Positions 35,938 to 44,713 of a stretch of DNA of 64,000 nt are shown here, one piece after another (the stretch's first letter is position 1; each line of letters starts with the position of its first letter). Source of the stretch: Pseudomonadota bacterium (GTDB lineage Bacteria; Pseudomonadota; Gammaproteobacteria; Burkholderiales; Burkholderiaceae_C). The stretch spans positions 155,366 through 219,365 of the forward strand of contig JAFEEG010000020.1 of NCBI GenBank assembly GCA_018241225.1, written 5' to 3'. A program made the position numbers and the translations under genes. Below the pieces are notes generated by a model, which saw only the letters and a program-made list of their open reading frames with translations, ran no database searches and was not told the origin of the DNA.

Positions 35938-36065
35938 CGCTGGATTTTATCGGTGGCGGTCCCAACCCTCTTCGGCTGTCATCCGCAGGCGTTGCAGTCC
36001 CGTTACGATGGACAGCCCCTCTCGGGTCAGCTTTTTTTGCAAACCACCCTTCAAGGACACAACTG

Positions 36066-36335
36066 ATGAAAAAGCTCTTTCCCCTCTTTGCCATCGCAGC
36101 TTTCCTGGCCATGGGCAGTGCGCACGCAGCCGACAGCTGTGACGCCAAGGCGATCGACAAGAACGGCAAGCCCCTGGCCGGCGCCGCCAAGAACAGCTTC
36201 ATGAAGAAGTGCCAGAAAGAGACTGCCGCAGCGGTCTGCGAGCCCAAGGCAGTGGACAAGAACGGCAAGGCCCTGGCCGGTGCGGCCAAGAACAGCTTCA
36301 TGAAGAAGTGCGAGGCGGACGCGGCCAAGGGCTGA
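36066..36335 (+). CDS. PsiF-repeat periplasmic protein
   Basis: 89 residues. Signal peptide (about 1-21, ending AHAAD) followed by two PsiF repeats, each C-x-A-KA-DKNGK-LAGAAKNSFMKKC. PsiF of E. coli is phosphate-starvation inducible, with unknown biochemical role. The two repeats are almost identical in DNA as well as protein (see repeat feature). Each has a pair of cysteines that could form disulfides. AAGGA lies upstream of the ATG. A strong bidirectional terminator follows. One CTGTCAT half-site at 35976-35982 resembles half a Pho box, but no proper second half is present. Confidence 0.88.
   Translation: MKKLFPLFAIAAFLAMGSAHAADSCDAKAIDKNGKPLAGAAKNSFMKKCQKETAAAVCEPKAVDKNGKALAGAAKNSFMKKCEADAAKG
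36156..36311 (+). repeat. intragenic direct repeat in the PsiF-like gene
   Basis: 36156-36212 and 36255-36311 are 57-base direct copies with three mismatches, in phase with a 99-base (33-codon) period. They encode DKNGK-LAGAAKNSFMKKC. Two mismatches are synonymous and one changes Pro to Ala. Confidence 0.9.
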
Positions 36336-36360
36336 TTGCCCGAGAGCTCCCACAAACAAG

Positions 36361-36385
36361 AAAGGCCCGCTGTGCGGGCCTTTTT
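36361..36385. terminator. bidirectional intrinsic terminator between PsiF-like gene and DUF2214 gene
   Basis: AAAGGCCCGC-TGT-GCGGGCCTTTTT with a T run on the plus strand and an A-run start that serves as T run on the minus strand. It lies between two convergent genes. Confidence 0.9.
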
Positions 36386-36403
36386 GCTTTTTTGGGGGAC
36401 TGG

Positions 36404-36856
36404 CTACTTGCCGAAGCCGCGCGCCAGGAACACCGCAAACAGCGGAATCAGCACCAGGACGTGCGCCTGGATCATGACCAGCTTGCGCGTCTTGCGCACC
36501 TCTGCTTCGGCCGGCAGCGCACCGGTGGCGCGCAGTTGCTTGCGCCAGCGCAGGTAGGTCATGGTCGGAAAGATGGAAATCAGGCCGACGATGATGAAGA
36601 GCGTGAGCTTCACGTGCAGCAGCGGGTTGGTCCAGTACCAGGCCGTGCCCTTGACGCCCCACACGGTGCGCGCAATGCCGGTGGCCAGCACCAGGATGGC
36701 GGCCATGCCGTAGATCATGTCGACGCGCGCCAGGCGCTCGACAACGGCCTTGTTGAGCCACTCCACGCGGCATAGGGCCGCCTCGCTGGAGATGAATACC
36801 ACCATGGTCAGGATGGCCAGGAAATGCACGTAAGCCAGGATCGCTTCAAGAGTCAT
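36404..36856 (-). CDS. DUF2214 family inner-membrane protein
   Basis: 150 residues with four membrane helices (about 5-27, 48-68, 80-100 and 128-147). AYVHFLAILTMVVFISSEA and YWTNPLLHVKLTLFIIVGLISIFPT contain the family's conserved His residues in the first and third helices, like CopD/cytochrome-b561-type proteins; heme binding is unproven. The function is unknown. The start at 36856 overlaps the upstream LysR gene's stop by ATGA. Confidence 0.85.
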   Translation of the reverse strand: MTLEAILAYVHFLAILTMVVFISSEAALCRVEWLNKAVVERLARVDMIYGMAAILVLATGIARTVWGVKGTAWYWTNPLLHVKLTLFIIVGLISIFPTMTYLRWRKQLRATGALPAEAEVRKTRKLVMIQAHVLVLIPLFAVFLARGFGK

Positions 36857-37887
36857 CGTGTTCGCTTTCTTGTGATGGGTTGAGGCAAGCGGGGAGACGA
36901 AGGCGGGGCGACTGTACCGCCCCAATACTCGGGGCGGCCATATTCGCTCTTGAGAAAGTCAAGCCAGAGACGAACCCGCAGCGGCAGGTGCTTGCGCTGT
37001 GGGAACACCGCATAGATGCCGTTGGGCGGAGCCGCGAACTCTTCCAGCACGGGGATCAGCAGGCCGGCATCGATCTCGGCCTCCACTTCCCAGGTACTGC
37101 GCCAGGCGATGCCGTGGCCGGCCAGGCACCAGTCGTGCAGCACCTGGCCGTCGGAGCAATCGAGCGGTCCGGTGGGCTTGAGGTGGATGACCTCGAAGTC
37201 AACCTCGACCTCATCGACGCCCGCGCCCGACAGGGCGCCTTCATGATTCCGCCCCTGGGCGGTCCGCGGCACGCGGAACGCCCAGCCGCGGGTTTGAGAA
37301 GCATCGCTCGACAACGTCAGGCAGGCGAAGCGGGACAGGTCGCTGGGGTGCTGCGGCGTGCCGTGGCGGCGCAGGAAGGCCGGCGTGGCGACGCAGCGGC
37401 GCCGGTTGTCGGCCAGGCGCATGCTCACCAGCGAGGAGTCGGGCATGTCGCCCACGCGCACCGCGCAATCGAAGTTCTCGCCGGCCACGTCGATCACCCG
37501 GTCGCTCAGGTTCAGCGAGATGGTCACCTCGGGATGAAGCGCATGAAAGCGCGGCACCAGCGGTGCCACGTGGCGCCGGCCGAAACCGGCCGGGGCGGTG
37601 ACCCGCAGGTGGCCGCTGGCCTTCACGCGGCCGGCGCTCACGCTGGCCTCGGCGTTGGCCAGTTCCACCAGCAGGCGCTGGCACTCTTCCAGGAAGGCGC
37701 TGCCCTCGTGGGTGAGGCTGATGCGCCGCGTGGTGCGCACCAGCAGCTTCACGCCCAGGCGCTGCTCCAGTCCGTCGAGCCGGCGCCCCATGATGGCCGG
37801 CGCCACGCCCTCGGCCTTGGCGGCCGCGGTCAGGCTGCCGCGGGTGGCAATGGCAACGAAGGATTCGAGCTGCTTGAGACGGTCCAT
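36853..37887 (-). CDS. LysR-family transcriptional regulator
   Basis: 344 residues, longer than the usual 300. N-terminal winged helix-turn-helix (MDRLKQLESFVAIATRGSLTAAA), here with VAPAIMGRRLDGLE where most members read S.SAVSR.I..LE, then the effector-binding domain (about 90-310). An unusual segment near 210-235 (TAQGRNHEGALSGAGVDEV) is inserted before the second lobe, and a 25-residue Pro/Arg tail extends beyond the normal end. It is third in the HMGL-CaiB-LysR-DUF2214 run, 28 bases after the CoA transferase, so it may regulate that operon. Its inducer is unknown. Confidence 0.92.
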   Translation of the reverse strand: MDRLKQLESFVAIATRGSLTAAAKAEGVAPAIMGRRLDGLEQRLGVKLLVRTTRRISLTHEGSAFLEECQRLLVELANAEASVSAGRVKASGHLRVTAPAGFGRRHVAPLVPRFHALHPEVTISLNLSDRVIDVAGENFDCAVRVGDMPDSSLVSMRLADNRRRCVATPAFLRRHGTPQHPSDLSRFACLTLSSDASQTRGWAFRVPRTAQGRNHEGALSGAGVDEVEVDFEVIHLKPTGPLDCSDGQVLHDWCLAGHGIAWRSTWEVEAEIDAGLLIPVLEEFAAPPNGIYAVFPQRKHLPLRVRLWLDFLKSEYGRPEYWGGTVAPPSSPRLPQPITRKRTR

Positions 37888-37915
37888 CGGGCGTGCTGAC
37901 TCCGGGGCCTGGGCC

Positions 37916-39133
37916 TCACTCGGCCCGGGTGGTGATGCCCTGCGCCACCAGGCGGGCGATCTGCTCGTCGGTGTAGCCGGCCTCGCGCAGCAGTTGCGTG
38001 CCGTGCTCGTTCAGCGTGGGCGGCTGCAGGCGGATGCCGGGGCGCTCGCCCCCCACGGTGAACGGCATCAGCGGCACCTTGGAGGTGCTGCCGTCGTTCA
38101 TGCGTACCGGCGCCAGGCCACCCGTGGCGTTCAGGTGCGGATCGTCGAACAGCTCCTGCGGCTTGGTGATGGGTGCAAAAGGCAGTTCGTTCTCTTCGAA
38201 CACCCTGGCCAGCTCGGCCGCGCTGAAGCCCGCCAGGCTGGAGCGCAGCTGCGGCATGAGCCAATCGCGTGCGCGGACCCGGTCGTTGTTGGTGGCCAGG
38301 CGAGGATCGGCATGCATGTCCATCAGGCCGAAGGCCTTGCAGAACACCGCCCACTGCTTGTCGCTCACCACGGCCAGGAAGATCTGCTCGCCGTCTTTCA
38401 CGGTGAACACGTCGTAGATGCCCCAGGCCGAGATGCGGCTGGGCATGGGGTCGGCCGCCTTGCCGGTGGCGGCGAACTGCATCATGTGCTGCGCCACCAG
38501 GAACACGTTGTTCTCGAACAGGGCCGATTGCACTTCGCAGCCCTTGCCGGTGAGCTCGCGCTGGCGCAGCGCCGCCATGGCGCCGATGGCACCGAACATG
38601 CCGCCCATGATGTCGTTCACGCTGGTGCCCGCGCGCAGCGGGTCGCCCTGGCGGCCGGTCATGTAGGCCAGGCCGCCCATCATCTGCACCACCTCGTCCA
38701 GCGCGGTGCGGTGGTCGTAGGGGCCGGGCAGGAAGCCCTTGTGGCTGACGTAGATGAGGCGCGGGTTGATGCGACTCAGCGTCTCGTAGTCCAGCCCCAG
38801 CTTCTTCATGGTGCCGGGCTTGAAGTTCTCGCTGACGATGTCGGCGCTGGCAATGAGGCGCAGTGCCGCCTCGATGCCCTCGGGCTTCTTCAGGTCGAGC
38901 GCGATGCTTTTCTTGTTGCGGTTGAAGGTGGGGAAGAAGCCTGCGCCCGAGCCCAGCAGGCGGCGCGTGCTGTCGCCCTCGATCGGCTCGACCTTGATGA
39001 CTTCGGCGCCCAGGTCACCCAGCAGCAGGCCGCAGGTGGGGCCCATGACCATGTGGGTGAACTCGACGACCCGCACGCCCGCGTAGGGCAGCGGCGCGGC
39101 GGAACTGGAAGTGGAATTGCTGTCGGTAGTCAT
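37916..39133 (-). CDS. CaiB/BaiF (family III) CoA-transferase
   Basis: 405 residues, typical length. It transfers CoA between carboxylic acids without a ping-pong free enzyme. Motifs: VVEFTHMVMGPTCG, DLGAEVIKVEP, KSIALDLKKPEG, and ALDEVVQMMGG with Asp146 as the probable catalytic residue that carries the acyl-anhydride intermediate. It overlaps the upstream HMG-CoA-lyase-like gene by ATGA. The pair suggests activation of a hydroxy-dicarboxylate (for instance citramalate or a 3-hydroxy-3-methylglutarate analogue) to its CoA ester and cleavage by the lyase; the substrate is inference. Confidence 0.93.
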   Translation of the reverse strand: MTTDSNSTSSSAAPLPYAGVRVVEFTHMVMGPTCGLLLGDLGAEVIKVEPIEGDSTRRLLGSGAGFFPTFNRNKKSIALDLKKPEGIEAALRLIASADIVSENFKPGTMKKLGLDYETLSRINPRLIYVSHKGFLPGPYDHRTALDEVVQMMGGLAYMTGRQGDPLRAGTSVNDIMGGMFGAIGAMAALRQRELTGKGCEVQSALFENNVFLVAQHMMQFAATGKAADPMPSRISAWGIYDVFTVKDGEQIFLAVVSDKQWAVFCKAFGLMDMHADPRLATNNDRVRARDWLMPQLRSSLAGFSAAELARVFEENELPFAPITKPQELFDDPHLNATGGLAPVRMNDGSTSKVPLMPFTVGGERPGIRLQPPTLNEHGTQLLREAGYTDEQIARLVAQGITTRAE

Positions 39134-40083
39134 GCTTGTAGGGAAGTGCCGGGCACGAAGCCCAGGGGCAGGCCGGCCTCGGCCGTCATGCCATAGACGG
39201 GCTCACCAGGCAGGCCCGCCATGAGCGGAGCCCGCGCCGCGACGAGACGGGGGATGTCGATGCCGGTGGCGACGCCCATGGCCTCGAACATGAAGACAAG
39301 GTCTTCGGTCACCACGTTGCCCGAGGCGCCTGGGGCATAGGGACAGCCGCCCAGGCCGCCCAGCGAGGCGTCGAAGGTGCGCACGCCCTCGTCCCAGGCT
39401 GCCAGGCAGTTGGCAATGCCCAGGCCGCGCGTGTTGTGCATATGGGCCGCACCGGCGTGCCCGCCGATTTCGGTGCGCAGGCGGCGGAACAGGCGCCGCA
39501 CCTGGGCAGGGTTGGCATGGCCCACGGTATCGGACAGGCCCACGTCGTCGGCACCGGCCTCGACGCACTGCACCGCCAGGCGGATCACGTCGTCTTCGGG
39601 CACCAGGCCCTGCAAGGTGCAGCCAAAGGCGGTCGAAATGCCGACCTCCAGGCCTGCACCCGGCGCCAGCTCTGTGCGCAGCTGGGCAATGGCGCGCACT
39701 TCTTCGACCATCTCGGTGGGCGTCTTGCGCACGTTGGCCAGCGAATGCGCATGGCTGGCCGACACCGGCATGGTCAGTTTGTGCGCGCCGGCTTCGAGCG
39801 CGGCCTGCGCGCCCTTGCGGTTGGGCACCAGCGCCATCACGGCCAGGCCGGGCAGTTGCACGGCGTGGCGCACCACATCGGCCGCATCGGCCATCTGCGG
39901 CAGCAGCCGGGCGGGCACGAACGAGGCCACCTCGATCTCGCGCAGGCCGGCCGCGTGCAGCGCGTCGATCCAGCGCAGCTTGTCGGCGGTGGGCATGGTG
40001 GACTTGACCGATTGCAGGCCGTCGCGCGGCCCGACTTCGCTGATCAGTACGGCAGGCGCCGTGTGCGTGGGGCCCGAAGACAT
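39130..40083 (-). CDS. hydroxymethylglutaryl-CoA lyase family protein
   Basis: 317 residues of the HMGL/DRE-TIM aldolase group. ISEVGPRDGLQ gives the metal and catalytic residues of the first strand, HMHNTRGLG holds the metal His pair, and GLGGCPYAPGASGN is the full HMGL signature with the catalytic Cys. It cleaves a 3-hydroxy-3-methyl acyl-CoA into acetyl-CoA (or pyruvate) plus a second product. First gene of the operon with the CoA-transferase; divergent from malate synthase G, which would use glyoxylate plus acetyl-CoA, a metabolically compatible neighbour. Confidence 0.93.
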   Translation of the reverse strand: MSSGPTHTAPAVLISEVGPRDGLQSVKSTMPTADKLRWIDALHAAGLREIEVASFVPARLLPQMADAADVVRHAVQLPGLAVMALVPNRKGAQAALEAGAHKLTMPVSASHAHSLANVRKTPTEMVEEVRAIAQLRTELAPGAGLEVGISTAFGCTLQGLVPEDDVIRLAVQCVEAGADDVGLSDTVGHANPAQVRRLFRRLRTEIGGHAGAAHMHNTRGLGIANCLAAWDEGVRTFDASLGGLGGCPYAPGASGNVVTEDLVFMFEAMGVATGIDIPRLVAARAPLMAGLPGEPVYGMTAEAGLPLGFVPGTSLQA

Positions 40084-40343
40084 CGGACAGCTCCTTGGAA
40101 TGCGGAGAATCGAGACTATTTTGGCATCGGGTGCCCAGCCTCGCGGTCAATTAGGTGTAATTTTGTCATTAATCAATCGCTTACAAGGCTCTTAATAGTT
40201 CGCCCGGTATCAAATAAAGTACTGGTTCGAGCGCATTGGCGCTGCCGTGCCCCTGTGTCCGGCCTGCTTTTCTCGCCGGATCGGCCCCACGCGCCGCCAG
40301 CCCGACGCGCTACGCGATCTCTATCTTCTGGAAGTAACGCCCC
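40084..40343. promoter_or_regulatory. divergent control region of the HMGL operon and malate synthase G
   Basis: 260 bases without a gene. An AT-rich block (about 40145-40222), unlike the surrounding GC-rich DNA, contains AATTA-GGTG-TAATT (40149-40162) and a TTGT(N16)ACAA inverted repeat a few bases later, both good operator candidates. The glcB leader continues to a ribosome-binding GGAAG just before 40344. No exact promoter can be fixed by eye. Confidence 0.45.
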
Positions 40344-42545
40344 ATGACTCAACGCACCACCGTCCACGGCCTGCAAGTGGCCACCGAACTGCACCGCTTC
40401 ATCGAAGAAAAAGTGCTGCCTGGCGCCGGCATCCAGAGCGCATCGTTCTGGAAAGGCTTTGACGCCATCGTCAGCGAACTCGCGCCCAAGAACGCGGCCC
40501 TGCTGGCCGAGCGCGACCGCCTGCAAGCCGAAATGGACACCTGGCACAAGGCCAACCCCGGCCCGATCACGCCCGCGGCCATGCCCGGCTACCGCGCATT
40601 CCTGGAAAAGATCGGCTACCTGCAGCCGCAACCCAAGGGCGTGAAGACCACCACCGCCAACGTCGACGCCGAGCTGGCCCTGCAGGCCGGCCCGCAGCTG
40701 GTGGTGCCCATTCTCAACGCCCGCTACGCGCTCAACGCCGCCAACGCCCGCTGGGGCTCGCTGTACGACGCGCTCTACGGCACCGACGCCATCTCCGAAG
40801 AAGGCGGCGCCGAGAAGGGCAAGGGCTACAACCCGGTGCGCGGCGCCAAGGTCATCGCCTTTGCGCGCGACGTGCTCGACCAGGCCGCCCCGCTGGCCAG
40901 CGGCTCGCACAAGGACGCCACCGGCTACAGCGTGAAGGACGGCCAGCTGGCCGTGGCGCTGCAGGGCGGCGCCAGCTCCGGCCTGAAGGACCCGGCCGTG
41001 TTCGCCGGCTACCAGGGTGACGCGGCTGCGCCCTCGTCGGTGCTGCTCAAGCACAACGGCATCCACCTGGACATCCAGATCGACCGCAGCACGCCCATCG
41101 GCAAGACCGACGCCGCCGGCGTGAGCGACGTGGTGGTCGAATCGGCCCTCTCCACCATCCTGGACCTGGAAGACTCCGTGGCCGTGGTGGACGCCGAAGA
41201 CAAGGTGCTGGCCTACAGCAACTGGCTGGGCATCCAGCTGGGCACCCTGACCGAGGAAGTGAGCAAGGGCGGCACGACCTTCACCCGCCGCCTGAACGCC
41301 GACCGCGTCTACACCGCACCCAGCGGCAAGGGCGAAGTCAAGCTGCACGGCCGCTCGCTCATGTTCGTGCGCAACGTGGGCCACCTGATGACCAACCCGG
41401 CCATCCTGTGGGCGGACGGCAAGGAAATCCCCGAAGGCATCATGGACGCGGTCATCACCACCGCCATCGCCATGTACGACCTGCATGGCAAGGGCGCCAA
41501 CGGTATCCGCAACTCGCGCACCGGCAGCATCTACATCGTCAAGCCGAAGATGCACGGCCCCGCCGAAGTGGCCTTTGCCAACGAGCTGTTCGGCCGTGTC
41601 GAGCAGGTGCTGGGCCTGGCGGCCAACACCGTGAAGCTGGGCATCATGGACGAAGAGCGCCGCACCAGCGTGAACCTGCAGGCCAGCATTGCGGCCGCAC
41701 CGGCGCGCGTGGCCTTCATCAACACCGGCTTCCTGGACCGCACCGGCGACGAGATGCACACCGCCATGCAAGGCGGCCCGATGCTGCGCAAGGGCGACAT
41801 CAAGAACACCAAGTGGATTGCCGCCTACGAGCGCAACAACGTGCTGACGGGCCTGAACTGCGGCCTGCGCGGCAAGGCGCAGATCGGCAAGGGCATGTGG
41901 GCCATGCCCGACCTGATGGCCGACATGCTCAAGGCCAAGATCGCCCACCCCAAGGCCGGCGCCAACACCGCCTGGGTGCCTTCGCCCACGGCCGCCACGC
42001 TGCACGCGCTGCACTACCACCAGGTGAACGTGGCGCAGGTCCAGCAGGAGCTGGAGAAGATCGACGCCGAAGCCGAGCGCGAAGCCATCCTGGCCGACCT
42101 GCTGCAGCCGCCGATCACCGCCACGCCCAACTGGAGCGATGCCGACAAGCAGGCCGAGCTGGACAACAACGTGCAGGGCATCCTGGGCTACGTGGTGCGC
42201 TGGATCGACCAGGGCGTGGGCTGCTCCAAGGTGCCCGACATCCACAACGTGGGCCTGATGGAAGACCGCGCCACGCTGCGCATCTCGGCCCAGCACATCG
42301 CCAACTGGCTGCTGCACGGCGTGGTCACCAAGGACCAGGTCAACGCCACCTTCGAGCGCATGGCCGCCGTGGTGGACAAGCAGAACGCGGGCGACGCGCT
42401 CTACCGGAACATGGCCGGCAACTTCAAGACCAGCGCCGCCTACCAGGCCGCGCAGGACCTGGTGTTCAAGGGCATCGAGCAACCCAGCGGCTACACCGAG
42501 CCGCTGCTGCACGCCTGGCGCCTGAAGGTGAAGGCCGCGGCCTGA
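40344..42545 (+). CDS. glcB: malate synthase G
   Basis: 733 residues, full length for the G isoform. It condenses glyoxylate with acetyl-CoA to malate, for growth on glycolate, acetate or fatty acids. Diagnostic stretches include [43 protein letters not shown] (catalytic and metal region), FVRNVGHLM and [15 protein letters not shown]. The frame ends just before a strong intrinsic terminator, so it is monocistronic. No isocitrate lyase or glycolate oxidase gene is in the window. Confidence 0.98.
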   Translation: MTQRTTVHGLQVATELHRFIEEKVLPGAGIQSASFWKGFDAIVSELAPKNAALLAERDRLQAEMDTWHKANPGPITPAAMPGYRAFLEKIGYLQPQPKGVKTTTANVDAELALQAGPQLVVPILNARYALNAANARWGSLYDALYGTDAISEEGGAEKGKGYNPVRGAKVIAFARDVLDQAAPLASGSHKDATGYSVKDGQLAVALQGGASSGLKDPAVFAGYQGDAAAPSSVLLKHNGIHLDIQIDRSTPIGKTDAAGVSDVVVESALSTILDLEDSVAVVDAEDKVLAYSNWLGIQLGTLTEEVSKGGTTFTRRLNADRVYTAPSGKGEVKLHGRSLMFVRNVGHLMTNPAILWADGKEIPEGIMDAVITTAIAMYDLHGKGANGIRNSRTGSIYIVKPKMHGPAEVAFANELFGRVEQVLGLAANTVKLGIMDEERRTSVNLQASIAAAPARVAFINTGFLDRTGDEMHTAMQGGPMLRKGDIKNTKWIAAYERNNVLTGLNCGLRGKAQIGKGMWAMPDLMADMLKAKIAHPKAGANTAWVPSPTAATLHALHYHQVNVAQVQQELEKIDAEAEREAILADLLQPPITATPNWSDADKQAELDNNVQGILGYVVRWIDQGVGCSKVPDIHNVGLMEDRATLRISAQHIANWLLHGVVTKDQVNATFERMAAVVDKQNAGDALYRNMAGNFKTSAAYQAAQDLVFKGIEQPSGYTEPLLHAWRLKVKAAA

Positions 42546-42566
42546 TCCGCTCCTCGCTTCAAGAAG

Positions 42567-42594
42567 TAAAGCGCCCCTCGGGGCGCTTTTTTTT
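42567..42594 (+). terminator. intrinsic terminator after glcB
   Basis: AAAGCGCCCC-TCG-GGGCGCTTTTTTTT, a short GC-rich stem with an eight-T run, 20 bases after the glcB stop. Confidence 0.93.
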
Positions 42595-42674
42595 CACGTT
42601 ATGGCCATTTGAACGATGGCCTTTACGCCATTCTGGGGATGGCAAGGACGGCTGCGGCGGGAACAATCGCAGGC

Positions 42675-42959
42675 ATGTCACACGTCCTCACCTCACAACA
42701 CCCATCTTCCCACCCGCCGCCCGCGCGGCTGAACAGCGCGCAGCTGCGCGAACTGAGCCAGCAGTGGCGCCAGCGCGTGGACGAAGACCCCGAGAAGGTC
42801 CAGCGGGTCGCCAACGTCCTCGAGTGGCTGGCCGCGCAACGCGAAGCACCGACGCCGTCGTCCGCGCGCACGACCACGCAGCAGCGCACTTTCTGGCAAG
42901 GGCTCGCTTCGTGGCGCATTCGCCTGTCGCGCCTGGCGCACCTGCATCTGGCGCGCTGA
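42675..42959 (+). CDS. small protein of unknown function
   Basis: 94 residues, not recognised. The N-terminal third is Ser/Pro-rich, the middle is a predicted helix (NSAQLRELSQQWRQRVDEDP and VQRVANVLEWLAAQRE), and the C-terminus is basic (ASWRIRLSRLAHLHLAR), so it may bind membrane or nucleic acid. The gene is supported by its own strong terminator 34 bases downstream and by the glcB terminator upstream, which leave it as an isolated unit. The start at 42675 has only a weak AGG; a start at 42609 would add 22 residues. Confidence 0.5.
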   Translation: MSHVLTSQHPSSHPPPARLNSAQLRELSQQWRQRVDEDPEKVQRVANVLEWLAAQREAPTPSSARTTTQQRTFWQGLASWRIRLSRLAHLHLAR

Positions 42960-42992
42960 CCCCGCCACACTCCGACAGACAGCACTGACAGC

Positions 42993-43014
42993 ACGGCCCC
43001 TCGGGGCCGTTTTT
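42993..43014 (+). terminator. intrinsic terminator after the small orphan gene
   Basis: ACGGCCCC-TCG-GGGCCGT followed by TTTT. It shares the CCCC-TCG-GGGC core with the glcB terminator. Confidence 0.85.
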
Positions 43015-43183
43015 GCGCTTGTGGACGCCCCATTGCGCGATGTTGCGCCTGCGTCGACACGAGTTCCTTTTCTCGATTGCAGCCCCGCAGGCGCCCCGCT
43101 ATGCTCGGCCGCACGGTGCGCTCAAGGAGGGCCGCACCCGGCCTGGCCGCCGTGCGGCAGGTCACAAAACAAAAGGAGCTTCC

Positions 43184-44656
43184 ATGTATCGACTGGCTTC
43201 CCGGTTCATGCGAACAATGTTCGCCACGTTCCTGGCCTTGGGTGCGTCGCTGGCCATGGCCCAGCAGACTTTCAGCAAAGAGCAGATCGACCAGATGATG
43301 GCGCCCATCGCGCTGTATCCCGATTCGCTGCTGTCCCAGGTGCTCATGGCCGCCACCTACCCGGCCGATGTGGCCGACGCCGCCAAGTGGTCCAAGGCCA
43401 ACCCCAAGCAGACGGGCGACGCCGCCGTGAAGGCAGTGCAGGACCAGACCTGGGACCCGAGCGTGCAGTCGCTCGTGGCCTTTCCGCAGGTGATCCAGAT
43501 GATGGGCGACCAGCCCGACTGGGTGCAGAACCTGGGTGACGCCTTCCTCGCGTCGTCCAAGGACGTGCTCGATTCGGCCCAGCGACTGCGTACCAAGGCA
43601 CAGCAGAACGGCAGCCTCAAGACCAACGAGCAGCAGACGGTCACGGTCGAGCAGGAGCCGCAGACGCAGCAGACCGTCATCAAGATCGAGCCCACCAACC
43701 CGCAGACGGTCTATGTGCCGGCCTACAACCCGACGGTGGTCTACGGCGCCTGGCCCTATCCGGCCTACCCGCCCTACTACTACCCGCCCTATGCGGGCTG
43801 GTATCCGGGCGCGGCCCTGGCCACCGGCATCGCCTTCGGCGTGGGCGTGGCGGCGGTGGGCGCCCTGTGGGGCGGCTGCAACTGGGGTGGCGGCGACGTG
43901 AACATCAACACCAACCGCTACAACAGCATCAACACCAACCGCCAGATCTCGGCCAACCAGACCAAGTTCCAGCACAACGCGGCCAACCGCAAGGGCGTGC
44001 CCTACCGCGACCAGGCCAGCCAGCAGCGCTTTGGCAACAACCGCGCGGGCGACCCGTCGCAGCGCTCTGACTTCCGCGGCCGTGACAACGCCCGTGACTC
44101 GCAGCGCCAGCAAGCCGAAGGCGCGCTGCGCGACCGCGGCATGGACCCGGGCCAGGAGCGCGACCGCCTGCGCAACGACCCCGGCACGCGCGAGCGCGCC
44201 CAGCAGGCGGCAGACCGGTCCGGCCAGCGCGGCGGCGCAGGGGACCGCGCGGGTGACCGCGCCGGCGACCGGGCTGGTGACCGTGCAGGCGGGCGCGCTG
44301 GCGACCGGGCTGGTGGTGGCGACCGTGCTGGCGGCGGGCTCGATCGGGGCGGCGCCGGTGGCGACCGTGCAGGCGGCGGCGCCAACCGTGGCGGCGGTGC
44401 TCACCAGGTCAGCAACCGAGCTGGCGACAGCGCACTGCGTGGCGCCGGCGACGGCCAAGGTGCACGCCAGAGCTACGACCGCGGCAATGCCAGCCGTCAG
44501 TCGATGGGTAGCAGCAACCGTGGCGGAGGCAGCAGCGGGTTCTCCGGCGGCAATCGTGGTGGCGGCGGAGGCTTCCATGGCGGTGGTGGCGGTGGCCGCG
44601 GTGGTGGCGGTGGTGGCGGTGGTGGCCGCGGAGGTGGCGGTGGCGGACGGCGCTAG
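43184..44656 (+). CDS. DUF3300 periplasmic protein with GDRA repeats and Gly-rich tail
   Basis: 490 residues. Signal peptide (about 1-26, ending AMAQQ), then the DUF3300 domain (about 27-200; MAPIALYPDSLLSQVLMAATYP and QTVYVPAYNPTVVYGAWPYPAYPP are its signature), a Gly/Ala segment near 210-235 that could insert in or span a membrane (GAALATGIAFGVGVAAVG), an Asn/Gln/Arg-rich region, GDRA-type tandem repeats (about 353-405), and a nearly pure Gly/Arg tail to the C-terminus. The function is unknown. AAGGAG lies before the ATG. It is followed by a DUF2950 gene, its frequent partner, 57 bases on. Confidence 0.88.
   Translation: MYRLASRFMRTMFATFLALGASLAMAQQTFSKEQIDQMMAPIALYPDSLLSQVLMAATYPADVADAAKWSKANPKQTGDAAVKAVQDQTWDPSVQSLVAFPQVIQMMGDQPDWVQNLGDAFLASSKDVLDSAQRLRTKAQQNGSLKTNEQQTVTVEQEPQTQQTVIKIEPTNPQTVYVPAYNPTVVYGAWPYPAYPPYYYPPYAGWYPGAALATGIAFGVGVAAVGALWGGCNWGGGDVNINTNRYNSINTNRQISANQTKFQHNAANRKGVPYRDQASQQRFGNNRAGDPSQRSDFRGRDNARDSQRQQAEGALRDRGMDPGQERDRLRNDPGTRERAQQAADRSGQRGGAGDRAGDRAGDRAGDRAGGRAGDRAGGGDRAGGGLDRGGAGGDRAGGGANRGGGAHQVSNRAGDSALRGAGDGQGARQSYDRGNASRQSMGSSNRGGGSSGFSGGNRGGGGGFHGGGGGGRGGGGGGGGGRGGGGGGRR
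44240..44398 (+). repeat. degenerate 12-base tandem repeat encoding Gly-Asp-Arg-Ala
   Basis: Unit GGYGACCGNGCN, first in tight tandem copies, then spaced by extra Gly codons. It codes for GDRA repeats in the DUF3300 protein and is likely to vary in copy number between strains by slippage. Confidence 0.75.
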
Positions 44657-44713
44657 GCCGCCGCGAGCCGATCGCTCACTTCAGCACCCACTCAATCGCG
44701 AGGTTCACAAGAC

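Noticed and set aside
35976..35982. Pho box upstream of the PsiF-like gene
   Set aside because: Only one CTGTCAT half is present; the position 11 bases on does not resemble a second half.
42623..44578. 651-codon open frame on the minus strand opposite DUF3300
   Set aside because: Opposite a signal-peptide-bearing family protein with good ribosome-binding site; the frame is Ala/Val-rich shadow sequence.
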